Shown: positions 35,752-47,696 of the stretch, piece by piece | How positions within the stretch are numbered: position 1 is the first letter of the stretch | How the letters are laid out: each line of letters opens with the position of its first letter | Origin: Thermothelomyces thermophilus ATCC 42464 | Lineage: Eukaryota; Ascomycota; Sordariomycetes; Sordariales; Chaetomiaceae | Direction: 5' to 3' | DNA: 64,000 nucleotides | Assembly: GCF_000226095.1 (NCBI RefSeq) | Contig: NC_016478.1 | Coordinates: 1,044,001-1,108,000, forward strand | Made by a program: the position numbers and the translations under genes | The notes under the pieces: model-generated | Seen by the model: the letters and a program-made list of their open reading frames with translations, nothing else | Database searches by the model: none | What the model was told of the DNA's origin: nothing

Positions 35752-36471
35752 TCAAACAAAGCCGGCGAAGGGCGTCCCCAGCACGCGAACATTGGGCCCA
35801 TCCCCTTCCAGCTTGACGCCTTCCTTGCGGAGCAGCGCCCGCTTCTCGGCCAGCGTGATGCCCTCGCCATCGCGCCGGCCAATCTTGCCCTTGAACCCGC
35901 CGAGCGTGCCGCCCGTTGCTACCACGCGGTGGCTGTTTCATTAGTTATATTCCCTTCTTGTTAGCTGGCCCCCGTGTCTTTGGTTTCACTTCCCAATTTT
36001 CTTGTTTTCTTTTTTTTTCCGAGATAAGAAGAAAAGAAAACCAAAGAAAGGGGAGACGTACCAGGGAATCGCGGGAGCAAAGGGGTTCCGCCTCAGCGCG
36101 TTGCCGACGGCCCGCGGCGACGACCCGAGGCGCGCGGCCAGCAGGGCGTAGGTGCTGAAGGAGCCCCGCGGGATCTGGTAGGTCAGGCTCCAGACGGCGC
36201 GCTCGAAAGCGGTGCCGCGCGGGGAGGCGAGAAGGGGCGGGGGCAGCGGGATCTTGCTGCTGCTGTTGTTGGGCGGCGGCATCCTTGTTGTTGTTGGCTT
36301 GGTGCTTGTCCGGGTGGTCCGGGTGGTCCGGGTGGTCCGGGCGGTCCGGGTGGTGGTGGCTCTTGTTCGTGTTCCTGTCCTCGTTGTTGCGGTCGCCGTC
36401 ACTGCCGTTGTAGTTGTAGTTGTTGTTGCTGTTGCTCTTGCTGTTGTTGAAACTGTCGTGGTGGTTGCCAT
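35752..36471 (-). CDS. O6-methylguanine-DNA methyltransferase family protein
   Basis: Two exons (36062-36471 and 35752-35932) give up to 196 residues. The family signature is complete: TAFERAVWSLTYQIPRGSFS, a recognition-helix segment with SSPRAVGNALRRNPF, then IPCHRVV, and a final GVKLEG stretch. The active-site Cys codon TGC is split by the intron: TG ends exon 1 (donor GTACGT) and C opens exon 2. The enzyme transfers an alkyl group from guanine O6 to this Cys once. Alternatively it may be a short 'DNA base-flipping' relative without other domains. The first 63 residues are Thr/Arg/Ala-rich and come from microsatellites; the second Met (36282, MPPPNNSSSK) is the more believable start. Confidence 0.88.
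36308..36352. repeat. 9-bp minisatellite (GTCCGGGTG), five copies
   Basis: Five tandem units, the fourth with a single change. They lie within the Thr/Arg-rich N-terminal frame of the methyltransferase gene or, if the downstream Met is used, at the edge of its leader. Confidence 0.85.
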
Positions 36472-37751
36472 GGTCTCGCCTCGTCTCGTTCCCTTCTCCT
36501 GCCGTTCTGCCTTGTGCCCGCTTTCCGAGAGCTTGTGTGACTTCTCGGGAGCGAAACTGCGGTGATCTTAGGGCGAGCTCGTCAATCCAATGTATTTGTG
36601 ACTGGGGAGATAAAGTGGTTAATTATTGCAGAGACAGCTTTGTGTTGTACGGATTACAGAATACTCTGCGAAGTGTGAGGCCCTTGGGGGAAGTTGTGTC
36701 TCGCGACATGCGGGGAATGTCAGACCAAGGGCGCGCTTCCGAGAACACGGGCCCCTTTCGAGGCGCGTGCATGGAGCGTAGTCACGTGAGACTTATATAG
36801 GCTTTAATTATCCATACTATCCTCGTGACAACTCACCACATCATCGGCCGGGTCCTTTAGAGGGAGGTTTTGTAGATTACCGAATCCTGTGCGAAGCCGA
36901 TTGACTTGTCTCGGTGTCCAGGGTTCTAAGTTCTACAAAGCAAGATCAACAGCTTAAAAACAGCGCATGCCAGTTCGGGCATTCCACTAGATCGCTGCAC
37001 GCTCTTTCCACACACCCTCAGGGGTCACAACCTACGTGTGGCATCGATTAAGATATGCGCGGTATACGTAGGAAGGGGCGGAACGATGAGTCCAGAAAAG
37101 AAGGACAGCCCAAACTAAACTCAAAACTCGGTACGCTAGCTGAGATGAAAGTGTTCTCGACTAGCAAGCAGAACACTAACCAGCCTCAGCAGTTGACCAG
37201 GATGATAACATATCAGCCCAAGCAACATCTTACTAAAGTCATCATTCGCTACAACGCATTCGATGCAGCAGTCAGACAGACAGACCCGACAGGCAAGAAG
37301 CAGCACGCAGCGAGCACTTGTTTCGAACGCAACACTCCGTCGTTGTCGTTGTCATAACTAAATCACCCCCAAAATTCGGCACCTTCAGCAGCTTCCAAGA
37401 AGAAAGACATCGAAACTAGATAGAAAAAGAAGTAGATCAACCCCGCCTTGCTTGCGAAAGTGGTATAAAAGTGGTATAAATGAGAACTTGGGAGAAAGAC
37501 ACAGATCCCACACCTGAAACGAGCGAGAGAAAAACGCACCACTACAACAAGGATCCTAAGGTTTTAAAAAAAAGATATAAAAAAAAGATGTAAGGGAAAC
37601 AATTCCAGCTTGCCTTGCCGACTTGCCTTTGCACTACTATTACCCCACCCAATCAGGTTTCATATCTCCAACTCTCTCCCTCTCTCCCTCCCCATCTCAT
37701 CTTCCATTCCGAACTCGGTCGCGAGCTCTGTTTGGGGGGGGGGGGAGCATC
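36472..37751. other. Spacer between methyltransferase and DENN gene
   Basis: It contains the methyltransferase promoter side and the DENN gene 3' flank. Short open frames only, none with a recognisable domain. A G run occurs near 37735-37745. Confidence 0.55.
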
Positions 37752-40700
37752 TCAGCGGGAGCTGCCCAGCGCCGAGATGCGCGCGCCCGAAAGCCGGTGG
37801 ATCAGACTCTCTGGCTGCTTACCCACGACGCCCGACTCCGTCGGGTGGGGAGCGGGGATGGGGTTGCCCTCGTCGGCGTCACGGGCGACGCGCTCGTCGG
37901 GGGTGAGGTCATCGACGTCCTCGTCGTCCTCGACAATCTTCGTGGGGATGTCGTGCTGCTGTTGCCCGTGTCCGTTTCCTCCCCCGCCGTGAAGTTGGAG
38001 GAGGTACTGCTGGGAGGTTCGCTCAGGGGTCGTGGCCGTCGTGCTCGCGAAAGACATGCTAGTGCTGCTGCGGTTGGGAATGAGATCCGGTGTGGGTGGG
38101 ATGCTAGAGGTCCGCCCGCTGTGGGGCCGGAGGAGCGTGACGCTGCTGCTATCGTCACCGACATCGGACGTGGCCGTCGAGGTGGACGAGGCGTTACCGT
38201 CATCGCTGGGCGCGACTGAGAGAGAACTCCCTCTCCTACTTTTTGACAAGTCCCGAGCCCTGGAAGCCGACGATTGAGGCCTCCCGAGCTCGGCGTCCTG
38301 GGCGAGTTGCAGGCCCTCGACTGCGGCCTGGCATTGCTCCGCAATGTTGCGGATGATGTGCGCGATGGCATCCGTCTTGTCTTTGAGGTGGCGATCCGCC
38401 ACGTCGATGAACGTCTGCGTCGAAATCCGCCTGCGGGCGAGCGTGAGGTTCTTGATGAACCGGGCATCGCTCTCTTCCATACCTTCGCCTGGACAACTGT
38501 TAGTCGCGGTCGCGATTTGGTTTTTTTTTTGGGGGGGGGGTATAGGGGGTTGAATGGTCCTACGCTCGGCGATAGCGGCAGCTTCCGCCTCCTCCTGGGC
38601 GGCAAAGCCGGCCTCGATCTCGGCGGCAAGCTCCTCTGGGGACGTCAGTGTCTTGACGAGGTGCTCCATGTGGTGGTGCTGTCCCGAAATCAAGCTGCGG
38701 AGGTGCAGCACGACGCGGCGCGCTTCGTCGCGCTGCCGGGCAATCGTCATGTTGGTGTGCTGCAGAGCGCTGAGCTCCTTCCTGTTCCTCTTGCGCTCCC
38801 TCTCGAGCTCCTCGGCGATCTCCTGCTGCAGAACAAGCGCCTCGAGGGCATCGTCGCGCTGCTTCTCGGTGCCGGCGAGACGGGCCGAGAGCCTGCTTGC
38901 ATCGTCCTTCTGCTGGTCGATTAGCGCGGCAAGGCGGCGGTTCTCGCGCTTGTGCCCCTCGATCTTGACCTTGAGCTCCTGGGTCTCCTTCGTGAGAGTG
39001 TCGGCAAAAGCTTGGAATTTAAGGAACTAGGAGCGCGTTAGCAGGCCTAGAGTCATTTCCCATCCCCGTCTTGTTGGCACTCACCTGCTGCTTCCAGTTC
39101 TCCAACTCCTCGTTGAGGTAGTTATTCCTCTTGGTAACCTTGCTGAGCTCCGTATCCAGCCGGCCCTTGAGGTTGATGAAGTCCTGCCAAGCCTCGAGCG
39201 CGTCTCTCGAGTACTGGTTCCGCTCACGGACAATCTCGTTGAGGTGTCTCATCGAGACCTTTGTCATCAGCGGCTTCTTCACAGACCCGCCGAAGACGGC
39301 TTTTAGACCCGTGTTACGGCTCTGTAAAAAAAACGTCAAGTCAGCATCCAAGCTTTGGAAACATCCTCCCATTACTCCGACTAATGGGATGCAACTTACA
39401 ATCTTCTCGCAGACGTGGTCCATGACAGCCATGACAGCATCCTGGTTCCACCACTCAGGGTCCTGGATGGACTCGACCTCACCGCGCATAACGATAATCT
39501 GACCGGCCGGAACCAGCTTTCCGCCGCCGTAGGCCGAGCGAAGGTGCTGGGGCACGCCCGAGGGCGTGACGTCGCCATTCAGCGCCTGGGTCAGCCTCGT
39601 CACAAACTTGTTGCGCTGGCTGGGCGTGAGGGCGGTGGGCGGGTTGGAAGTGAGGACAAAGTTGCGGTCGAGATCGACGACCAGGGCGTCGCTGGGCGCC
39701 GTGAAGAGCGACCTGCACTCGGCCGTGATACCGAGGATGTACGGGCCGGGCTCCTCGACGAGATCCTTGGCATGGCGCGCGTGCACGACGGGGACGTAGA
39801 GGCCGCTCCATTCGTAGACGCGGACGCAGAACCGGACAGTTTCGGCAGCCATTGTCAGCATGGCAGGGTAGTGGCTGACGAAGATGATGCGGCGGGTAGG
39901 CGAGATGGCCGCCTCGATGACGCCGACGATGTTGGGGATTGACAGGCAGCAGAACAACGGCCACATGGCGAAGTTCTGGAAGCCGGTGGGCGAAGAGGGG
40001 AACTGGTAGCAGAGCGCGTAGTCCTTCATGTCGATGCGCACCAGATCGTTCAGGCGAGGAGCAGGGAAGCTCAGAATCCGCGAGACCTCCTCGGCGTGGA
40101 AGAGGTTGGTCGCCTTGTTCCAGTGGATCCACATGCCCCGGAGATAGTCGCCGAGCAGGTTGTAGAGCGGGTAGCGCGAGAGGAACGATAAGCAGTAAGG
40201 GATCCAGTACTGCTCCTCCGGGTTGTCGTAGAAGTCGGGCTCTGTCCGCCTCCTGAGCTCACGGATCGTCTCGGCCCGCTTCTCGTCGGCGCGCGACCAG
40301 ACGCGCAGGCAGATACCGTAGAGCGTGTGGGACGAGTCCTGTTGGAGGACGAAAGCGTGATGGACACAGTGAGGCTGGGTGCGGCCGGTGCAAATCTCGA
40401 CGTCGTGAGGGAAGCAGGCCTAGAATAAGAATTGGTCAGTCAAGGCTGCTCGGGTCAAGGGTACCGAAAACCAAGGTTTCGAGCAAGCCACTCACCCTCA
40501 TGGCAGCGTGCAGAGCCCTGGCGATCTCATTGTCTTGCTCCAACCTCGGGCTGCTCCCCAGGATCTCGGGCAGCCAAAATTGAGGAACGGCACCCTTCAT
40601 GTGGCCAATCTTTCCCTGCGGAGGGGGCGGCGCCTTCACCCATTGCGACGGCTCGCGGCCGACACCGCAGACCATGTAGGCATGAGTGAGCGTCTTGGGC

Positions 40701-40885
40701 GTCCTCTGCTGCGGCTTCATGTTCAGCGTCGACGGAATCGGCTGGGTAATTCGAGAATGAAGAGACGAGGTCCGGCTCGGAATGATCAGGTTGCTGTCGG
40801 CCTGGTCGCGGGTGACGGGGCGGGCATCGCGGTCGCTAGTCCGCGGACGGGAGAAGGAAGCGTGGGTGTTGAGCGACGGAGGCAT
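37752..40885 (-). CDS. DENN-domain protein, probable Rab guanine-exchange factor
   Basis: Five exons (40496-40885, 39400-40419, 39085-39321, 38564-39026, 37752-38488) give 948 residues. Residues about 55-200 resemble uDENN; the cDENN core is clear in exon 2: WPLFCCLSIPNIVGVIEAAI, RRIIFVSHYPAML, VYEWSGLYVPVVHA and EPGPYILGI. A dDENN-like part follows to about residue 545. Exon 4 encodes a long charged coiled coil, and the C-terminal 245 residues are Ser/Thr-rich and disordered. DENN proteins activate Rab GTPases in membrane traffic; which Rab is unknown. The start chosen is MPPSLNTHAS; an upstream in-frame Met at 41050 adds 55 residues without conserved character. The intron at 38489-38563 is 75 nt and keeps the frame, so its retention is possible. 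Confidence 0.85.
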
Positions 40886-43800
40886 CTCAGCGGTGTGCTG
40901 GAGACACCCGAGGCTACCGAATACTGTGTAGTTAAGTTCGCTGATCAGATGATTTTCGTCACCAACTGTTCGGGCCCCGCTGCGACCGCTGCACAATGTC
41001 TCGATGGTTGACAACTCGTCTGGGCGGGTCGAATTAATCGAAGAAACCACAGCAAGCCATGCGATGATCGGCTTGCGTAGGCTCTGGGAAACAAGCTCCG
41101 GGCGTGTTTCGTTGTTAACACGAGGTCAAAAGGACGACGGGAGAGAAAAAAAAAGAGCCACGGGCAACAGCAACAAAGCAATTGCAACTTGAGTAAGGGG
41201 CACGGCGCAATCAAGGTAAGCTTCGGCCTCCCGAGACAAACGAATGCGCTAGCGAGAGCAAGGACGAACAGGCTCGCTGTTTGATGCTCTCGGTGCTACC
41301 CACGCGCTGCTGGGTTGTCCCTAGGAGGAAAAACACGGGCGCGGGGAATGAGGGCAGGGGAAATCTCAGGTTCACGAGAGTCACACGGTCGGAGGGGAAA
41401 AAAAAAGAGGCAAGAGGAAAAAGAAAGGCTTCGGAAAAGAGAGAAGGACCGAGCGCCGTGGGAGGGAGGACCAAACTCAGAGTCCGTCGAGCCCAAAATG
41501 TGGCGGCCAGGAGGTGGTGGGATGTGATGGGGAAAACGGGAGCAAATGAGGGCACTTGGGGTGCGCCTCGCTCAGCTGGATGGATTCGCCAATTCGCTGC
41601 AACACAGGCGGGAGGGCCCAGAAGCAAAAGCAGGCTGCAGGTCCAACAGCAGCCAAGCAGCTTCGGGTAATTGCGGCCGGCGACGGGGATTTGGGGAAAT
41701 AAGGTGGAGGCGCTAAACCGCACGAGCGCGTTTGCAGGGCCCCCTAGCCAGGGGCAGGAGCAGGCCCGCGCGCGCCAAGATATTGAACTTCGCGTGCTTG
41801 AGCGAGTTGCTGAGGTACTCTGTACATTCCCTCGGGGCTCGGAACAAGTCTGTGGAGAGTTTGTCAGCAAGGGAGGGCCAGTGGGCGGATTCAAAAGAGG
41901 TTGTGTTCGGTCCACAATCGGGCAAACGAAGTTTCTGGTACTTGGACTTTTCCCCAACCTGGTCTTCTGGAAGCAGAGTCCTGGCTGATAGTTACTAAGA
42001 CGGTTCCTTTAATTCAAGGACCCCTGAATGGTCCTTCCGTTCACTTTGTGCTGTGGCACTGACACTACACAAACAGAGCTGCGTTTGTGCCTGCAGATTT
42101 CGCCCAACTCTTATTCGCGCATTGATACATGGCATCTTCCGACACATATGTAGTGTAGCCGCAGTGCAGCCTCTTCGGTCCGCCCAATGCATTGGATCGA
42201 TAGAGGGTGGGATACGGAGTACAGGAACATCATTTGCCGCAGCTGCAACCCGGAATCTGCGGTTTTTTTTTAACGGCGTTGCAACGGAATACCTACCGAG
42301 TGCAACCGTAGCTCAGATTGGACCATGCTCAGGGGTTGGCTCCAAAGTGTGTGGGATAATCATACAAGTCATTCGGGCACTCCGTGTAACTGCGGAGCCG
42401 TGTAGCGTCATAGTACAGAGTATGTCCGGAATAACTGTGTACTCTACAGAGTACGGATAACCAACTACTTTACCACTTTCGTGATGCTGCCCTTGCATAA
42501 CGCCACGCGCACCAGAAACTCAGACAGTAAAGACACTGATCCTCAACTCCCGCTCTCGTTGAGCCAGTCTGTCGGGTCCGCCAGAAAAGAGACCCAGACA
42601 TTGTCCGGGCTCCCGGCTTTGCTCACCGTTTTTTTGGGTATTCGACGAGATGAGGGAACAGAGTGGGTGGCTTGCTCGTCCTCTCATCAGGGAACGAACC
42701 CGAGCAAGGAAAGCGCTGCGGAGTCGCCTTTGACAAGTCCGGCCACCACGTCCCAAATGGGTAATTGCGAACAGGCGATCCGCGCGCAGCACCCAAGAGG
42801 GGGGGGAGGGGGGCCCGGCCCCATCCAGCGGTCTTCTTCGCCGTTCGAACCGATCTTCCTCGTGTCAACCAACGTTTTTTTCTTCTTCCTATCCCCCTTC
42901 GAGAGAACAGCGGTTCACCACGAGCAGGCAAGGATGCTCCCCACCGTCCCTGCTAACCCAGTTCAGCTTGGCACAGAACCGCGTGCATCACGTTGATCAT
43001 GCAGTATTAGTAGTGTGTAAATCTCAAAAGTTCCTGTCAACAGCGTGCACGTAGTCGTCCGTCACTCAGTACTCCGTACATACGGTACACTGCTTGTGTC
43101 GTGTGTCAGAGCAGCATAAACACAACAAATTGCTTGAAACGACCTTGTTGCGGATTTACTGTGCTTGGAGCCGTACACGAGAGGGAGATGTGATTTACCG
43201 TTCCGTTTCATTAAGCCGATCCGCAAGGGAATGCACATCAGGTCCGCTCCATTCATCTTGTGGGGCTGGAATGGATACCCCTAACCGAGCCCTTTGCGCA
43301 TGATGTGCAGCCATCGGGATTGCTCACGATGGCCGTTGACCGTTGGTGCAATCAAAATGCAAACGCAGTTATACACTAGATTACGACATGTCGATGTTCT
43401 TGAGGCGTATGGGTGCAGATGCAGCGGCAACCGGCAGAGAAACAAAAGTGTGACATTACCTGACGAGCAGAGAAATTGAATCAGCTTCAGACGATGTCCG
43501 TCTCGATGTCGCGCTGTCGCGTCAGTTGAGCCTGCAATAGACGGCCAACTTGCAACGACAACGAGAACGAAGTCTTTCGCGCCATCAGAGTTTCCTCGGC
43601 CGGGGCCGATCAAAAAAGTTCAGCGGAGGGGCGACAAGACTCGAGGTTGAGTCTCTGAATCATGCTGCACTGCTGCACCGACCTGACCAAGAGCAGTTAC
43701 ATACTACAGAAGCCGGACGTGTCCATTGGGAAATGTCTTGTTGGTTTGATCGTGAACGTCTCGTACCCGGTGATGCTCAACCAGCTCATAGAACTACCTG

Positions 43801-44228
43801 CGCTGCTGGTTGGCTACCACCGGAGCTCCAAAGGCCAAACTGCCTTCTGATGCCACAGTTGCATCTACCCAGCAACCCTGCCCAACCCATGCCTGTCCAG
43901 GCTGTCAGCGATATGCATGCCCATGCGCCCCAGGTGTCAATTTCCCCTCCGGCATCGCTGCCCCAGATCATGTGAAGCGCAGCATGAAACCCAGATTCGC
44001 CAGCCCCTTAAAGCCATACTAGCATGTTTTCCGTTTCGTATCGTCATCACGCCCCAACTCCCCGCCCAGAAAACAAGAACGATACTGGAAGCCTTGTGCC
44101 GCCGCCAATGAAAGAAATAGAAAAGCAGTCCCGAACACCATGTGTAAGTGACTAGTCGTACAGCAAAAACGCCAGTCGCACTTCGGGCGAGACCGATCCG
44201 GGATTATGTGGCGAGAAAAAGAGCGGAA
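40886..44228. other. 3.3 kb spacer upstream of the DENN gene
   Basis: Both flanking genes are on the minus strand. I find no domain in any frame. The right half holds TACTCCGTA-type copies (42213-42221, 43070-43078) and GTAC-rich short palindromes; the left half is probably DENN promoter and leader. Confidence 0.5.
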
Positions 44229-46280
44229 CTACTGAGAAGGCGCTGTCTGGGGCCCTCGAGAGCGATAACCACCACTGCCGCCGCGGCCGCCACGGTAATC
44301 CCGGCGTCCACGGCCACGTCCCCGGCGGAAACCGCCGCGCGGGCCCCCGTCAACACTGCCCAGGCCGAACGTCTCAATGTTCTTGCGCGTTTCCTCGCCG
44401 CGCCAATGAGCTCCGCCGGGCCGCTGCGCCGCATTTTCTCTGTCCTTCAAATCACTCGAAATATTGTCAAAGAACGATTTGTTCTTGTTGTAAGCCGGCT
44501 CCGCCGGAGGTATGGCGTCAGAAGCCTCAGGATCAGCACCGTTTGCCAAACCAGCCTCGCCAAGCGAAGAGCTGGCAACGGCCTCCTTAACAATATCTTG
44601 CTTGTTGAACTTTGCGTTGGCCGAAGCAAAGTCAAAGTCTGTATCAGGAACCTCAACCTTGGCGGGACGAGGGCCGCGGCCACGACCGCCCCGGTTGCTT
44701 TGACCAGAGCGAGCAGCATTGATCCTCATCTCGTTCACCCGCTTGGTCAAATTATCCACGCCGTTAGTTTCCGCCTGCTGTAAGGTGGTAGCGGAGCTGT
44801 CGACCTGCGCCATGGCACGCGCTACAGCATCCTTGGCGGCCTGTGTGGCATCCCTCAAAGCGGCGGCGGCGGCAGCCGTGTTGGTCTGGTCGGCAAGTGG
44901 CTTGGGACCGGACTGGTTCTGGGCAACCTTGGCAGTGAGAGCAGCCGGGAGAGGAACAGCTGGCATAATCTGCGTAGGGCGGTTGCCCTTGGGGCCGGTC
45001 GGAACTGAGGCGGCTTGGCCGGCAGCTGTCGGTGATTTGTTCGAAATCGACGCAGCCGTGGCATTGACCTCCTCAACCGTGGGTTTCGATTCGACCGGCG
45101 GTGGGGGTGGCGCGGCAGCAGCCGGCTGCATATGCGCCAGGTCCGCCGTCTTTGGTTCAGATGAGGCACTGGCTGGTTGAGAGGGGGTAGTAGGCGTCCT
45201 GTCGGCGGCAGGACCAATTGGAGCCGGTTTTTGTGTTGGACCCTGATTGCTGGGAGTCTGGTTTGCAGACTGTCGGCCTTGACCAGGAGCACCGGGCGCA
45301 CCGGGTGCTCCTGGGTGGCCACCGGGCCCAGGCTGGAACGGATAAGGGCCCCACGGGCCGTGCCCCATGGGGGGGAATTCCTGCCCAGGCGGGAACCACC
45401 CCGGAGGCGGGTATGGCATGCCACCGAACGGGCCGGGGCCAGGACCTGGCGCTCCAGCGCGACCCCATCCGGACATATGAGGGGGGAAATAACCGAATCC
45501 CGGTGCGCCAGGCGGAGGGCCTTGCTGGTTCTGAGGACCAGCATGACCGATCGGACCCTGCGGACCCTGGGGGCCTTGAGGTCCAACCGGCCCCGACAGA
45601 CCAGGGGCGGCATTGCCGGGACGGGGCCGGGCCTGGGACAAAGTCATGTTAGCGACTCTTCTCACCCCAAAGAACGTTGTGCTTGAAAAGATCGACCTCA
45701 AGGCCTCTGTTCAGAAGGAAGGCAACGGAAATCTCAACATTGTTTGTTTGCGCATTTCAGACAATCAAGTTTTACATCCGTAATGGTTCATCATTTGAGG
45801 GTCGAGGTGGGCGTGGGGAGACTCAAGGTAAGACTTACGCCAAGAATCGCTGGATCATTCGGGACTGCGGGCGGCTTCTCTTCTTTTACGGGCGCTGGAC
45901 CTTCTTCGATCCTCAAGTCCTTGACATCGGTGCCACGGAAGACAATGTACTCGTAGAGCTGGTCCGATGGCGGGACAAATTCGTCGGGATTGGTTTTCCG
46001 ATGCTCGGTTCCAAATGACCTCACATTCTCAAGGGAGACGGTCGAGTCATCCGAGTTGATGCTATGAAGAGTGCCAGAATAGCTGGAAAGAGCAATTGTT
46101 AGCCTAAGGTGATTGAAAAGAGGGGAGGAGCGAGGATCTTGGGTATTGTCACCTACCGAATGTCGCTCCTGGATATGAGGGATATTCTGGCTCTGCAAAC
46201 ACGATGAGTAGTTAGCGTCTGGCGGGCCGGGAAAGGCAAGTGCCGGCCGGTGCGTGAACGAACCCGATGAATTCGGACAT
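44229..46280 (-). CDS. SCD6: Scd6/Lsm14-family mRNA decapping and translation regulator
   Basis: Four exons (46264-46280, 46157-46192, 45839-46082, 44229-45632) give 566 residues. Exons 1 and 2 are only 17 and 36 nt and together rebuild the Sm-like domain start MSEFIGARISLISRSDIR, which continues YSGTLHSINSDDSTVSLENVR. A long Gly/Pro/Gln-rich linker follows, then the FDF motif (TDFDF, about residue 428), the FFD box (YNKNKSFFDNIS, about 487), the TFG box (NIETFGLGS, about 518) and a C-terminal RGG region. These proteins bind eIF4G and the helicase Dhh1 and repress translation in P bodies. The start is fixed because only this ATG splices into the Sm strand. Confidence 0.93.
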
Positions 46281-47696
46281 CTTGACAGGTCGAAGATGCT
46301 CGTGGCGAAATGCAGGGTACTCGGCGCCAACGCGCGAGGATCGAGATTACACGGGTATTGAATATGTATCGAAATTGAGATTAAAAATCGACAACGTCTC
46401 CTCGGAGACAGGCAGGATAGCTTGGGTTAAAGGGCGGTCGTGGCTCGCGCGTTGCGCACCATGATTTGTGGCAGTTTTGTGCTTGTTGGGTTTCGAGGTT
46501 GGAGGAAGGTAAGGGCGAAAAGGATGCACAACCTATGAAAATTCAGCATCTTTTCAGCCTCCTGCATTCTCGCCTGGAATGTAAATTGGCCCGTGCACTC
46601 AGCTCAGCCGGGTTCCCATTGCACTGCCACAGTGTAGCCACGGGGGTCAAAGGCGACTCGTAAAAAAGTGTACACTACATCACGCAAGCCTGTAGCATCT
46701 CTTACGCTTGTAAGACAAGAAACGAGCCATCTCGGGCGAACCCTTACGAGAATAGGAGCCCATTTGAGCGCATGGTCAGGATATGGAAAAAGTTGGAGTG
46801 CGCAGATGCAAAAGTTCGCTTCAATCTCTCGAGGCGCATTCCCCGTCAACCCTCGACTAGCAGGAGCCTGTGCCAACGCCCGGCGACACGACGTACTAAC
46901 GGTTTTCATGCAGTTGCTTTGGACAGCCGTAACCCATTGGTGGCAGGTTCTCCATCTGTTATACACAGCTTTTGAGCGAAGATGTCTATAAACAAAAATA
47001 GCATCGGCCACCGCAGGGTTCGGATACCTATCACTTAATGATGTGAGCCGTGATGTCTGGAAGAGGAGGCATTAAGCGTTCGGTAAGCCGGTTTTGCCCT
47101 GAAAGACTGGGGAACGATTCATTGGCATTGTGCAGGTTCTTTCGGCTTCAACTTGGGTTCAGAGTGAGTTGAGGACATGTTGGCCCAGGAAGCAGCCGAT
47201 AATCAGCGTACGGAGTATCGCAGAGTAGTCCGTATTCTGTAATCCGTATCCCCATTACCGAATGCACTACGGATACGTCCGTAGTCTGCTCCAGTTCACT
47301 TAAAAGGCACGATAGATGGTCCGTGCTTTGCTGCTGTGGTTGAGTGTAATTGCTGGTCACTCGTCTTTTGGCGATGACTCTCTCGGCGAAATGAATATGA
47401 CGATCGAAGCCTTCAGTGCACTCGAGGCTTTTCAGCGTACTTTGGGTTTCCCTGATATTTTTGCCACCTTTCGGTATCTATAGGGGCAAACGTACTACAA
47501 CAGATGATTGTCTATGCTTGACTGCCTGTCGCACCCTTCGCATTCCTTGTCGAAGGATCGAAACCAAGTCACATTGACCCATCGTGTTGAACCCCTCCAT
47601 ACCCCACCATTCCACCCAAAGGAGACCTCGCAACATTACGCATCAACCGTTTGTCCGATATCTCGCCTAAACGTATTTTTTGCAAACCGAGCTATC
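46281..47696. other. Divergent promoter region, SCD6 / RQC1
   Basis: This 1.4 kb lies between outward-facing genes, with a TACGGAGTA copy at 47209-47217 and several TCCGTA variants within the next 70 bp. The RQC1 frame is open upstream to 47508, but that extension lacks family similarity. Confidence 0.55.

Noticed and set aside
36062-36471. Alkyltransferase-like protein with Trp in place of the active Cys
   Set aside because: The IPW reading comes from the unspliced exon end; splicing restores IPCHR, so it is an ordinary methyltransferase active site.
47508-47696. Upstream N-terminal extension of RQC1
   Set aside because: The 63 extra residues have no family similarity, while the known N-terminus starts exactly at 47697.
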